This document shows positions 26,764 to 36,387 of a stretch of 64,000 bases of DNA, piece after piece (the first letter of the stretch is position 1; the number at the start of each line of letters is the position of its first letter). Source of the DNA: Lacinutrix himadriensis (lineage in GTDB: Bacteria > Bacteroidota > Bacteroidia > Flavobacteriales > Flavobacteriaceae); contig NZ_LIQI01000006.1 of the NCBI RefSeq assembly GCF_001418105.1, positions 186,001 to 250,000 of the forward strand. Reading direction: 5' to 3'. Made by a program: the position numbers and the translations under genes. Below the pieces are notes generated by a model. That model saw only the letters and a list, made by a program, of their open reading frames with translations, searched no databases and was not told the origin of the DNA.

Positions 26764-28536
26764 ATGACAAATATTACTAGACTTTTTGATTTTCCATATT
26801 ATCAACTCGAAAAATATAATTTAGATGCTGCACTAGTAACTAAAAAAGATGGAAAATGGGTAGCGACTTCTACTAAAGAATATGTTGATAAAGCTAATGC
26901 TATTAGTAGAGCTTTGTTAAAAATGGGAGTTCAAAAGAATGATAAAATTGCATTAATCTCTACTACCAATAGAACCGAATGGAATATCATGGATATTGGT
27001 ATTTTACAAACTGGAGCGCAAAACATTCCTATCTACCCAACTATTTGTGCCGAAGATTATGAATATGTCTTAAACCATAGTGAAGCAACTTACTGTTTTG
27101 TATCTGATGCAGATGTTTTAAAAAAAGTACGTCAAGTACAAGCAAATACAAAACTAAAAGAAGTATACTCCTTTGATGATATAGAAGGATGTAAACATTT
27201 TTCAGAATTATTAGAACTAGGTAAAGACGAAAGCAATCAAAAAGAAGTACAAGCCCGTAAAGACGCTGTGCTTCCTACCGATTTAGCAACCATTATATAC
27301 ACTTCGGGTACCACAGGAAAACCAAAAGGAGTTATGCTCTCTCATAATAACATTACTAGCAACGCTTTGGATGCTTCAGATCGCCTGCCTTTTATAAATT
27401 CGGAAGAAAATAGAATACTGAGCTTTTTACCTATTTGTCATGTATTTGAGCGTGTACTAATTTACCTATATCAATACGCAGGAGCAACTATATACTTTGC
27501 GGAAGGCATAGATAAAATTGGCGAAAACGCTAAAGAGATCAAGCCAAACTTAATGAGTGTTGTACCACGATTATTAGAAAAAGTGTATGATAAAATTATA
27601 GCAAAAGCTGAAGATTTATCTGGAATAAAAAAAGCACTTTTCTTTTGGGCTGTTCGTTTAGGTGAACAATGGGAACCTTATGGAGCAAATGGCGCATGGT
27701 ACGAGTTTAAACTAAAAATTGCTAACAAATTGATATTTAGCAAATGGCGAGAAGCACTTGGAGGTGAATTACACACCATGGTTTCTGGTAGTGCTGCCTT
27801 ACAAACTAGATTAACAAGAGTGTTTTCTGCTGCTGGAATGCAAGTAATGCAAGGCTACGGATTAACTGAAACTTCTCCAGTTGTTTCCGTAGAAATGTAT
27901 GCTAACCACCATTTTAGAGTTGGTACTGTTGGGAAACCAATTAAAAATGTAGAAGTGAAAATTGCCGAAGATGGCGAAATACTAGTGAAAGGACCAAACG
28001 TTATGATGGGGTATTATAAAGACCCAGAAAAAACGAAGGAAGTAATGACTGGAGACTTTTTTCATACCGGGGATAAAGGAGAAATTGATACCGATGGTTT
28101 TTTAAAAATTACAGGTCGTAAAAAGGAAATGTTTAAAACCTCTGGTGGTAAATATGTAATTCCGCCACTTTTAGAGAACGAAATGAAACAATCCCTTTTC
28201 ATAGAACAAATCATGGTCGTTGGTGAAGGAGAAAAAATGCCGGGAGCAATCATACAACCTAATTTTGATTTCATTAGAGATTGGATAAGTCACAAAAAAC
28301 TAGATATTGGTACATCGGATACTGAAATTGCAACTTCACAAGTGGTAATTGATCGCATTCAGGAAGAAATAGATAAATACAACAAACACTTTGGAAAGTG
28401 GGAACAAATTAAACGTTTTGAACTTACTCCAGAAATTTGGTCTATAGATTCCGGACACCTAACTCCTACCATGAAAATGAAACGAATTGTTATTAAAAAG
28501 ATGCATCAAGATCTTTACGATAAAATTTATAGTTAA
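26764..28536 (+). CDS. Long-chain fatty acid-CoA ligase (AMP-forming)
   Basis: The 590-residue ANL-superfamily enzyme activates fatty acids to acyl-CoA through an acyl-adenylate. The P-loop-like YTSGTTGKPKGVMLSH lies near residue 180, the GYGLTETSPVVS aromatic/Thr-Glu motif near 364, and the DxxHTGDKGEID, ITGRKKEMFKTSGGKYV hinge near 440-465. It resembles the bacterial FadD15/long-chain type rather than E. coli FadD. It sits just upstream of the MarR-fadB-fadA-fadE operon but has its own promoter and terminator, and supplies that operon's substrate. Confidence 0.92.
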   Translation: MTNITRLFDFPYYQLEKYNLDAALVTKKDGKWVATSTKEYVDKANAISRALLKMGVQKNDKIALISTTNRTEWNIMDIGILQTGAQNIPIYPTICAEDYEYVLNHSEATYCFVSDADVLKKVRQVQANTKLKEVYSFDDIEGCKHFSELLELGKDESNQKEVQARKDAVLPTDLATIIYTSGTTGKPKGVMLSHNNITSNALDASDRLPFINSEENRILSFLPICHVFERVLIYLYQYAGATIYFAEGIDKIGENAKEIKPNLMSVVPRLLEKVYDKIIAKAEDLSGIKKALFFWAVRLGEQWEPYGANGAWYEFKLKIANKLIFSKWREALGGELHTMVSGSAALQTRLTRVFSAAGMQVMQGYGLTETSPVVSVEMYANHHFRVGTVGKPIKNVEVKIAEDGEILVKGPNVMMGYYKDPEKTKEVMTGDFFHTGDKGEIDTDGFLKITGRKKEMFKTSGGKYVIPPLLENEMKQSLFIEQIMVVGEGEKMPGAIIQPNFDFIRDWISHKKLDIGTSDTEIATSQVVIDRIQEEIDKYNKHFGKWEQIKRFELTPEIWSIDSGHLTPTMKMKRIVIKKMHQDLYDKIYS

Positions 28537-28542
28537 ATACCT

Positions 28543-28571
28543 AAAAGCTCCTATCCTACAGGAGCTTTTTA
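28543..28571 (+). terminator. Intrinsic terminator after the acyl-CoA ligase gene
   Basis: Arms AAAAGCTCCT and AGGAGCTTTT around ATCCTAC, followed by T. Confidence 0.88.
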
Positions 28572-28600
28572 ATTTCTACACAATATTTTTCAAATTTATT

Positions 28601-28630
28601 ATGCACGCATAGTATATTTTTGTATATTTG
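28601..28630 (+). promoter_or_regulatory. Promoter and candidate operator of the fatty-acid degradation operon
   Basis: TATATTTG (28623-28630) matches TAnnTTTG. Nineteen bases upstream, at the -33 position, lies the imperfect palindrome ATGCACGCAT (28601-28610, ATGC/GCAT arms). A repressor bound there would block the promoter. The first gene is a MarR regulator, so autoregulation is plausible but unproven. Confidence 0.4.
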
Positions 28631-28648
28631 GGAATCTAAAATTTCTAA

Positions 28649-29104
28649 ATGAAAGATGCAACAATAGATTATGTGTTAAGAACCACATGGTTAGCTGTAA
28701 CCAAAATGTATAATGAAGAAGCTTCAAAGTTTGATAGCACAATGGCTACAGGTTTTGCTTTATTAAGCATAGATCCTGAAAATGGTACACCGTCTACTTC
28801 TTTAGGTCCAAAAATGGGAATGGAAGCTACAAGCTTATCTCGTACATTAAAAAACATGGAGGAAAGAGGCTTAATAGAACGTAAACCGAACCCCGAAGAT
28901 GGTCGTGGCGTACTCATTTTTCTAACCGAGTTTGGTAGAGAAAAAAGAAATTACTCTAAAGAAAAAGTACTAACCTTTAATGAAACCATTAAAGCAAACG
29001 TAGCAGCTGAAGAACTAGAGAGTTTTCATAAAGTAGCAGAAATCATTAATAACATGATATCGAACAAAAAAATATACAACAAAAAAGAACATACCTTAAA
29101 ATAA
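28649..29104 (+). CDS. MarR-family transcriptional regulator of the beta-oxidation operon
   Basis: The 151-residue protein has the MarR winged-helix layout: LSRTLKNMEERGLIERKPNPEDGRG-type recognition helix and wing (about 71-95, quoted in part) and long terminal dimerisation helices. MarR proteins bind palindromes as dimers and release on ligand binding. It begins an operon with fadB, fadA and fadE (two-base gap to fadB), so its ligand is probably a fatty acid or acyl-CoA and its target the operon promoter. This is inference from context. Confidence 0.88.
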   Translation: MKDATIDYVLRTTWLAVTKMYNEEASKFDSTMATGFALLSIDPENGTPSTSLGPKMGMEATSLSRTLKNMEERGLIERKPNPEDGRGVLIFLTEFGREKRNYSKEKVLTFNETIKANVAAEELESFHKVAEIINNMISNKKIYNKKEHTLK

Positions 29105-29105
29105 C

Positions 29106-31514
29106 ATGAGCAAACGTAGAATTAAAAAAGTTGCGATTATTGGTTCCGGAATTATGGGAAGCGGTATCGCTTGTCACTTCGCCAATATTGGTGTAGATGT
29201 ATTATTATTAGACATTGTTCCTAGAGAACTAAACGACAAAGAAAAAGCTAAAGGTTTAACTTTAGAAGACAAAGTCGTAAGAAACAGATTAGTAAATGAT
29301 GCTTTAACGGCGTCTTTAAAATCGAAACCATCCCCTATTTACAACCAAGCTTTTGCAAGTCGTATCACTACAGGAAACTTAGAAGACGATATTGCTAAAG
29401 TAGCAGATGTAGATTGGATTATGGAAGTTGTAGTAGAAAGACTAGACATTAAAAAAATAGTTTTTGAAAAACTTGAAAAATACAGAACTCCAGGAACGTT
29501 AATTACGTCGAATACTTCAGGAATTCCAATAAAATTCATGAATGAAGGTCGTAGTGAAGATTTCCAGAAGCATTTCTGCGGAACGCACTTCTTTAATCCT
29601 GCACGTTACTTAAAATTATTTGAAATCATTCCTGGACCAAAAACAGATGCTTCTGTTTTAGAGTTTTTAAATGAATATGGTGAAAAATTCTTAGGAAAAA
29701 CCTCGGTAGTTGCTAAAGATACTCCTGCTTTTATAGGAAACAGAGTTGGTATTTTCAGCATACAAAGTTTATTTCACGCAGTTAAAGATTTAGATTTAAC
29801 TATTGAAGAAGTCGATAAATTATCTGGACCAGTAATTGGTCGTCCAAAATCGGCAACCTTCCGTACCGTAGATGTTGTTGGTTTAGATACTTTAGTTCAC
29901 GTTGCAAACGGAATTAGAGAAAACTGTCCGAATGACGAACGTTTAGCCTTATTTGAATTACCAGATTTCATCAATACCATGATGGAGAATAAATGGTTAG
30001 GAAGTAAAACGGGACAAGGTTTTTATAAAAAAACTGTTTCTCCTGAAGGGAAAAAAGAAATTTTATCTCTTGACTTAAACACTTTAGAATATCGTTCTGC
30101 AAAACGTGCAAAATTTGCAACTTTAGAATTAACGAAAACGATTGATAAGGTTGTTGACCGCTTTAAAGTACTTGTAAAAGGAAAAGATAAAGCAGGTGAA
30201 TTTTACAGAAAAAGCTTCACCGCATTATTTGCTTACGTATCGAATCGTATTCCAGAAATTTCAGATGAGCTTTACAAGATTGATGATGCAATGAAAGCTG
30301 GTTTTGGTTGGGAACACGGACCATTCCAAATTTGGGATGCTATTGGCGTAGAAAAAGGAATCGAATTAATGAAAGCCGAAGGTTTAGAACCTGCTGCTTG
30401 GGTTAATGATATGGTTGCCTCTGGTAACACTTCCTTTTATACAGTAAAAGATGGTGCTTCATATTTCTATGATATTCCTTCTAAAAAACAAACTAAAATT
30501 CCTGGTCAAGATTCCTTTATAATCTTAGATAATATCCGAAAAACAACCGAAGTCTTTAAGAATTCTGGTGTTGTTGTTGAAGATTTAGGAGACGGAATCC
30601 TGAATTTAGAATTCCAATCTAAAATGAACACCATTGGTGGAGACGTTTTGGCTGGATTAAATAAAGCTATTGATTTAGCTGAAAAAGATTTTGCTGGTTT
30701 AGTTGTTGGTAACCAAGCAGCAAACTTCTCTGTTGGTGCAAACATTGGAATGATTTTCATGATGGCTGCAGAGCAAGAGTATGATGAGCTTAACATGGCT
30801 ATTAAATACTTCCAAGATTCTATGATGCGTATGCGTTATTCTTCTATCCCAACTATCTCTGCTCCGCATGGAATGGCTTTAGGTGGTGGATGTGAGTTAT
30901 CCTTACACGCAGATAAAGTAGTTGCAGCAGCAGAAACATACATGGGACTTGTAGAGTTTGGTGTTGGTGTGATTCCTGGTGGTGGTGGTTCTAAAGAAAT
31001 GGCTTTAAGAGCACAAGACCTTTTCCATAAAGGAGACGTACAGTTAAACGTTTTACAAGAGCATTTCTTAACTATTGGTATGGCAAAAGTATCGACTTCT
31101 GCTTATGAAGCTTTCGACCTAAACCTTTTACAAAAAGGAAAAGATGTTGTGGTTGTAAATAAAGACCGTCAAATAGCAGTTGCTAAACAACACGCTATGT
31201 TAATGTCTAATTCTGGTTACACACAACCAGTTAAAAGAGATGACGTTTTAGTTCTTGGTAAACAAGCATTAGGAATGTTTTTAGTAGGAACAGACTCTAT
31301 GGAAGACTCTAACTACATTTCAGAACACGATATGAAAATCGCTAATAAATTAGCTTACGTAATGGCTGGTGGAGATCTATCAGAACCAACTCGCGTAACA
31401 GAACAATATTTATTGGATTTAGAGCGTGAAGCTTTCTTAAGTTTATGTACAGAACGTAAAACTTTAGAACGTATTCAGCACATGTTAACCAAAGGTAAAC
31501 CTTTAAGAAACTAA
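29106..31514 (+). CDS. 3-hydroxyacyl-CoA dehydrogenase / enoyl-CoA hydratase
   Basis: The 802-residue bifunctional beta-oxidation enzyme has the dehydrogenase first: the NAD-binding GSGIMGSGIACHFA near residue 13, then SNTSGIPI and the catalytic HFFNPARYLKL (His near 162), followed by the C-terminal dehydrogenase lobe repeat. The crotonase (hydratase) domain comes second, from about 500 (NFSVGANIGM and HGMALGGGCELSLHAD oxyanion-hole region). This order (dehydrogenase-hydratase) is that of Bacillus FadN, the reverse of E. coli FadB. It follows the MarR gene and is five bases before the thiolase. Confidence 0.95.
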   Translation: MSKRRIKKVAIIGSGIMGSGIACHFANIGVDVLLLDIVPRELNDKEKAKGLTLEDKVVRNRLVNDALTASLKSKPSPIYNQAFASRITTGNLEDDIAKVADVDWIMEVVVERLDIKKIVFEKLEKYRTPGTLITSNTSGIPIKFMNEGRSEDFQKHFCGTHFFNPARYLKLFEIIPGPKTDASVLEFLNEYGEKFLGKTSVVAKDTPAFIGNRVGIFSIQSLFHAVKDLDLTIEEVDKLSGPVIGRPKSATFRTVDVVGLDTLVHVANGIRENCPNDERLALFELPDFINTMMENKWLGSKTGQGFYKKTVSPEGKKEILSLDLNTLEYRSAKRAKFATLELTKTIDKVVDRFKVLVKGKDKAGEFYRKSFTALFAYVSNRIPEISDELYKIDDAMKAGFGWEHGPFQIWDAIGVEKGIELMKAEGLEPAAWVNDMVASGNTSFYTVKDGASYFYDIPSKKQTKIPGQDSFIILDNIRKTTEVFKNSGVVVEDLGDGILNLEFQSKMNTIGGDVLAGLNKAIDLAEKDFAGLVVGNQAANFSVGANIGMIFMMAAEQEYDELNMAIKYFQDSMMRMRYSSIPTISAPHGMALGGGCELSLHADKVVAAAETYMGLVEFGVGVIPGGGGSKEMALRAQDLFHKGDVQLNVLQEHFLTIGMAKVSTSAYEAFDLNLLQKGKDVVVVNKDRQIAVAKQHAMLMSNSGYTQPVKRDDVLVLGKQALGMFLVGTDSMEDSNYISEHDMKIANKLAYVMAGGDLSEPTRVTEQYLLDLEREAFLSLCTERKTLERIQHMLTKGKPLRN

Positions 31515-31519
31515 GAAAA

Positions 31520-32710
31520 ATGAAAACAGCATATATAGTAAAAGCATATAGAACCGCAGTTGGTAAAGCACCAAAAGGCGTGTTCCGTTTTAAAAGAACA
31601 GATGAATTGGCAGCAGAAACCATCAAGTATATGATGAAGGAATTGCCAGGTTTAGACCCAAAGCGTATTGACGATGTTATTGTTGGTAACGCAATGCCTG
31701 AAGGTTCTCAAGGATTAAATATGGCACGTTTAATCTCTTTAATGGGATTAGATATCGTAGATGTTCCTGGAGTAACTGTCAACCGTTTTTGCTCTTCTGG
31801 AGTAGAAACTATTGGTATGGCAACTGCAAAAATACAAGCCGGAATGGCAGATTGTATTATTGCTGGTGGTGCAGAAAGTATGAGTAGCGTACCAATGACA
31901 GGTTTTAAACCAGAATTGAATTACGATATCGTAAAATCTGGTCATGAAGATTATTATTGGGGAATGGGAAATACTGCCGAAGCGGTTGCAAAACAGTTTA
32001 AAGTATCTCGTGAAGACCAAGATGAATTTGCATACCATTCGCATATGAAGGCATTAAAAGCGCAAGCTGAAAATCGTTTTCAAGATCAAATTGTTCCTAT
32101 TGAAGTAGAACAAACCTACATTGATGCTAACGGAAAGAAAGCTACAAAATCGTACACCGTAACTAAAGATGAAGGACCTCGTGCAGGAACTAGTAAAGAA
32201 GCTTTAGCAAAACTTAGAGCCGTATTTGCTGCTGGAGGAAGTGTTACCGCTGGTAACTCGTCACAAATGAGTGATGGTGCTGCTTTTGTAATGGTAATGA
32301 GTGAAGACATGGTGAAAGAACTAGGTTTAGAGCCAATTGCAAGAATGGTAAACTATGCTGCTGCAGGTGTGGAACCTCGTATTATGGGTATCGGACCGGT
32401 AAAAGCAATTCCGAAAGCATTAAAACAAGCAGGATTAAAACAAGACGATTTATCTTTAATTGAGTTAAATGAAGCTTTTGCTTCGCAATCTTTAGCAGTA
32501 ATTAGAGAATTAGGTCTTAATCCAGACATTATTAACGTAAACGGTGGTGCTATTGCATTGGGGCATCCATTAGGATGTACAGGAGCAAAACTATCGGTAC
32601 AACTTTTTGATGAAATGCGTAAGCGTGACATGAAAGGTAAATATGGTGCAGTTACTATGTGCGTTGGTACCGGTCAAGGTGCTTGTGGAATTTTTGAATT
32701 TCTTAATTAA
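31520..32710 (+). CDS. fadA: Acetyl-CoA C-acyltransferase (3-ketoacyl-CoA thiolase)
   Basis: The 396-residue thiolase catalyses the last beta-oxidation step. The acyl-accepting nucleophile is Cys 91 in VNRFCSSGVE. The C-terminal base motifs are NGGAIALGHPLGCTGAKL (His near 347) and CVGTGQGACG (Cys near 384). Length and motifs are standard for degradative thiolases. It is co-transcribed with the dehydrogenase/hydratase gene and acyl-CoA dehydrogenase. Confidence 0.96.
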   Translation: MKTAYIVKAYRTAVGKAPKGVFRFKRTDELAAETIKYMMKELPGLDPKRIDDVIVGNAMPEGSQGLNMARLISLMGLDIVDVPGVTVNRFCSSGVETIGMATAKIQAGMADCIIAGGAESMSSVPMTGFKPELNYDIVKSGHEDYYWGMGNTAEAVAKQFKVSREDQDEFAYHSHMKALKAQAENRFQDQIVPIEVEQTYIDANGKKATKSYTVTKDEGPRAGTSKEALAKLRAVFAAGGSVTAGNSSQMSDGAAFVMVMSEDMVKELGLEPIARMVNYAAAGVEPRIMGIGPVKAIPKALKQAGLKQDDLSLIELNEAFASQSLAVIRELGLNPDIINVNGGAIALGHPLGCTGAKLSVQLFDEMRKRDMKGKYGAVTMCVGTGQGACGIFEFLN

Positions 32711-32849
32711 GAAAAGAAAAGAGAGCATAGAATAAAGAGGAAAGACTTAAAAAAATAAGACAAATACAAAAAATGATTTCAAGATTCAAATCCGGACTTA
32801 AGCTGTCTTGATTCTTGGTTCTAGAAATCTTAAAATCTAATAAAAAAAT

Positions 32850-34658
32850 ATGGAAACAACTGAAAAAGACATCTTAAGAGGTGGTCAATTCTTAGTAAAA
32901 GAAACAAAATGCGAAGATGTGTTTACTCCTGAAGATTTTTCAGAAGAGCAAACAATGATGAAAGAATCCGTAATGGAATTTAATGATCGTGAAATCATTC
33001 CTCATAAAGCACGTTTTGAAGCTAAAGATTATGCATTAACAGAAGAAGTGATGCGTAAAGCTGGAGAAATGGGCTTTTTAAGTGTAGCTGTTCCTGAAGC
33101 TTTTGGCGGAATGGGAATGGGATTTGTTTCTACTGTTTTAACTTGTGATTATATTTCAAGTGGAACGGGTTCTTTTAGTACTGCTTTTGGTGCACATACA
33201 GGAATTGGTACCATGCCAATTACCTTATATGGAACCGAAGCACAAAAACAAAAATACGTGCCAAAATTAGCTTCTGGTGAGTGGTTTGGAGCATATTGCC
33301 TAACAGAGCCTGGTGCTGGATCGGATGCAAATTCGGGTAAAACAACAGCGGAACTTTCTGCAGATGGGAAATCGTATAAAATTAACGGACAAAAAATGTG
33401 GATCTCAAACGCAGGTTTCTGTAGTGTGATGATCGTTTTTGCTCGTATTGAAGGAGATAAAAATATTACGGGTTTCATCGTAGAATATAATGGCGATACG
33501 CCAAACGGAATCACTTTAGGTGAAGAAGAACATAAATTAGGTATTCGTGCGTCTTCTACACGTCAAGTATTTTTTAATGATACTGTAGTTCCTGTTGAAA
33601 ATATGTTAGCTGGTCGTGGCGAAGGATTTAAAATCGCAATGAACGCACTTAACGTCGGACGTATTAAATTAGCTGCGGCTTGTTTAGATTCACAACGTAG
33701 AGTACTATCTATCGCTGTAAATTATGCGAACGAACGTAAACAATTCAAAACAAGAATTTCAGACTTTGGTGCTATTAAAACCAAATTAGCAGAAATGGCT
33801 GCTAGTGCTTATGCTGGTGAATCTGCAACCTATAGAGCTGCTAAAAATATTGAAGACAGAATCGCAATGCGTGAGGCTGCTGGAAATACACATCAAGAAG
33901 CAGAACTTAAAGGTGTTGAAGAATATGCTATTGAATGTTCTATCTTAAAAGTTGCTGTATCGGAAGATGTACAAAATTGTGCAGATGAAGGTATCCAAAT
34001 TTTTGGCGGAATGGGATTCTCTGAAGAAACTCCAATGGAGTCGGCTTGGAGAGATGCTAGAATTGCACGTATTTACGAAGGTACTAACGAAATTAACAGA
34101 ATGTTAGCTGTTGGTATGTTAGTTAAAAAGGCAATGAAAGGTCATGTAGACTTATTAGGTCCTGCTTCTAAAGTACAAGAAGAATTAATGGGAATACCTT
34201 CTTTTGAAACTCCAGATTACTCAGAGTTATTTTCAGAAGAAAAAGAAATGATTAAGAAGTTGAAAAAGACTTTCTTAATGGTTGCTGGTGGAGCGGTTCA
34301 AAAATATGGTCCTCAATTAGAAGATCACCAACAATTATTAATTGCAGCTGCAGATATCTTAATTGAAATCTATATGGCAGAATCTGCAATTTTAAGAACA
34401 GAGAAAAATGTGAAACGTACTAGCGAAAAAGAGCAATCTGCTCAAATCGCTATGGCGAAATTATATTTATATCACGCTGTAGATATCGTGGAAGAAAAAG
34501 GAAAAGAAAGTATTATTTCTTTTGCTGAAGGAGACGAACAACGTATGATGCTAATGGGACTTAAACGTTTTACAAAATACGCGAACTATCCAGACATCGT
34601 AGATTTACGTATCGAGATTGCTGAAAAAGTAAAAGCAGAGAATAAATACTGCTTCTAA
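32850..34658 (+). CDS. Acyl-CoA dehydrogenase (FadE type)
   Basis: The 602-residue FAD enzyme introduces the first double bond into acyl-CoA. It has the N-terminal helical domain, the beta domain with YCLTEPGAGSDANS and MWISNAGFC, and the C-terminal helical domain with QRRVLSIAVNYANERKQF and the IFGGMGFSEETPMESAWRDARI signature (quoted in part). The catalytic base Glu lies in the IYEGTNEINR segment. A C-terminal extension (about 430-602) marks the long form seen in Bacillus FadE. It is 139 bases after the thiolase; that gap contains only an imperfect AAGATTCAA/TTGATTCTT hairpin. Confidence 0.93.
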   Translation: METTEKDILRGGQFLVKETKCEDVFTPEDFSEEQTMMKESVMEFNDREIIPHKARFEAKDYALTEEVMRKAGEMGFLSVAVPEAFGGMGMGFVSTVLTCDYISSGTGSFSTAFGAHTGIGTMPITLYGTEAQKQKYVPKLASGEWFGAYCLTEPGAGSDANSGKTTAELSADGKSYKINGQKMWISNAGFCSVMIVFARIEGDKNITGFIVEYNGDTPNGITLGEEEHKLGIRASSTRQVFFNDTVVPVENMLAGRGEGFKIAMNALNVGRIKLAAACLDSQRRVLSIAVNYANERKQFKTRISDFGAIKTKLAEMAASAYAGESATYRAAKNIEDRIAMREAAGNTHQEAELKGVEEYAIECSILKVAVSEDVQNCADEGIQIFGGMGFSEETPMESAWRDARIARIYEGTNEINRMLAVGMLVKKAMKGHVDLLGPASKVQEELMGIPSFETPDYSELFSEEKEMIKKLKKTFLMVAGGAVQKYGPQLEDHQQLLIAAADILIEIYMAESAILRTEKNVKRTSEKEQSAQIAMAKLYLYHAVDIVEEKGKESIISFAEGDEQRMMLMGLKRFTKYANYPDIVDLRIEIAEKVKAENKYCF

Positions 34659-34680
34659 CTTTAAGTTTAATTAGAATTTA

Positions 34681-34712
34681 AAAAGTCGTTTCAGAAATGA
34701 AACGGCTTTTTT
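34681..34712 (+). terminator. Intrinsic terminator of the beta-oxidation operon
   Basis: Arms AAAAGTCGTTTC and GAAACGGCTTTT (one G-U pair) followed by T. Confidence 0.88.
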
Positions 34713-34743
34713 ATTTTCCTTATTTTAGAGCAAAATTAAATTC

Positions 34744-36387
34744 ATGAAAAATCTATTCCTTATAATCACTTGTTTTATAGCTACTTCTTGTTTATCTCAA
34801 AAAAAAGATGGCTTATTTCAATCTAAAAATAATTTCACAAAACAAGATACTTTAAGAGGAAGCATCACTCCTGAACGTGAATGGTGGGATTTAACCTATT
34901 ACCATTTAGATATTAAAGTAAATCCAGACGATAAAACTATTGGTGGAAAAAACACCATTCAGTATACTGTTTTAAAAGAAAACAACATCCTACAAGTAGA
35001 TTTACAAACGCCTTTAAAAATCACCAAAGTAACACAAGACAACAATGAACTAGAAATAGAACATGTTGGAAATGCACACTTTGTAACTTTAACAAAACCA
35101 CAAAATATTGGCGATGTAAATAGCATCGATGTCTTTTATGAAGGGACACCTAAAGAAGCTGTTCGTGCTCCTTGGGATGGCGGTTTTTCTTGGAAAAAAG
35201 ACAATAATGGAAAACACTTTGTAGCTACTTCTTGCCAAGGATTAGGAGCTAGCGTTTGGTGGCCAAATAAAGACCATATGTATGACGAGGTGGATAGTAT
35301 GGATATTAGCGTCACCATTCCAAAAGACTTAATGAATGTATCTAATGGAAGATTAAAAAGTATTGTCAAGAATAACGATGAAACCATTACTACCAATTGG
35401 CATGTTGCAAACCCGATTAATAATTACGGAGTAAATGTAAACATTGGAGATTATGTGCATTTTTCGGAAGTATATAAAGGTGAAAATGGCGATTTAGACA
35501 TGAATTATTACGTACTACGCGATAACTTAGAAAAAGCGAAAGAGCATTTTAAAGACGCTCCAAAAATGATGAAAGCTTTTGAACATTGGTTTGGTCCTTA
35601 CCCTTTTTACGAAGATAGCTTTAAGTTAGTGGAAGTACCTTATTTAGGTATGGAGCATCAAAGTTCTGTAACCTACGGAAACCAGTATAAAAAAGGATAT
35701 TTAGGCAGAGATGTTTCAGGTACAGGCGAAGGATTAAAATTCGATTTTATTATCATTCACGAAGCTGGACATGAATGGTTTGCCAATAATATTACCTATA
35801 TAGATATTGCAGACATGTGGATTCATGAAAGTTTTACTAATTATTCTGAAAATCTATTTTTAGATTATCATTATGGCAAAGAATCTTCTGCAAAATATGT
35901 TATAGGAACCCGTAAAGGAATTAGAAATGACAAACCAATTATTGGAGAATACAATGTAAACAACGAAGGTTCTAGTGATATGTACAGTAAAGGTGGAAAC
36001 ATGTTACACACGCTTCGTCAGCTAATTGAAGACGATGAAAAATGGCGACAAATTCTTCGTGGATTAAACAAAACATTTTACCACCAAACCGTTACTACAC
36101 AACAAGTCGAGAATTATATTAGTGCCCAATCTGGAATAGATTTAACTGCATTTTTTAATCAATATTTAAGAGATACTAGAATTCCTACCTTAGAATATGA
36201 AATTAAAAACAACCAACTAAAATATAGATGGACGAATATTGTTGCAGATTTTGATATGCCAATTCAAGTAACCATTGATGATAAAGAACAGTGGATTTTT
36301 CCAAATAACGAATGGAAAAAAACAGCGATTAAAAATAAAGACATTCAAATAGACGAGGATTTTTATGTAAAATCAAGCAAACTTTAA
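34744..36387 (+). CDS. M1-family zinc metallopeptidase lipoprotein
   Basis: The 547-residue gluzincin aminopeptidase has a lipoprotein signal (FIATSC, Cys 16). The zinc site is complete: His 339, Glu 340 and His 343 (HEAGHEW) with Glu 362 eighteen residues later (WIHESF). The exopeptidase motif appears as YLGMEHQSSVTYG near 300 in place of GxMEN. Its N-terminal beta domain starts near residue 50 (YHLDIKVNPDDKTI). It probably trims peptides at the cell envelope. Its stop codon overlaps the start of the next gene by one base. Confidence 0.93.
   Translation: MKNLFLIITCFIATSCLSQKKDGLFQSKNNFTKQDTLRGSITPEREWWDLTYYHLDIKVNPDDKTIGGKNTIQYTVLKENNILQVDLQTPLKITKVTQDNNELEIEHVGNAHFVTLTKPQNIGDVNSIDVFYEGTPKEAVRAPWDGGFSWKKDNNGKHFVATSCQGLGASVWWPNKDHMYDEVDSMDISVTIPKDLMNVSNGRLKSIVKNNDETITTNWHVANPINNYGVNVNIGDYVHFSEVYKGENGDLDMNYYVLRDNLEKAKEHFKDAPKMMKAFEHWFGPYPFYEDSFKLVEVPYLGMEHQSSVTYGNQYKKGYLGRDVSGTGEGLKFDFIIIHEAGHEWFANNITYIDIADMWIHESFTNYSENLFLDYHYGKESSAKYVIGTRKGIRNDKPIIGEYNVNNEGSSDMYSKGGNMLHTLRQLIEDDEKWRQILRGLNKTFYHQTVTTQQVENYISAQSGIDLTAFFNQYLRDTRIPTLEYEIKNNQLKYRWTNIVADFDMPIQVTIDDKEQWIFPNNEWKKTAIKNKDIQIDEDFYVKSSKL

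Noticed and set aside
33149-33514. Antisense open frame of 121 codons within the acyl-CoA dehydrogenase gene
   Set aside because: It is a shadow of a strongly conserved gene, with no independent promoter.
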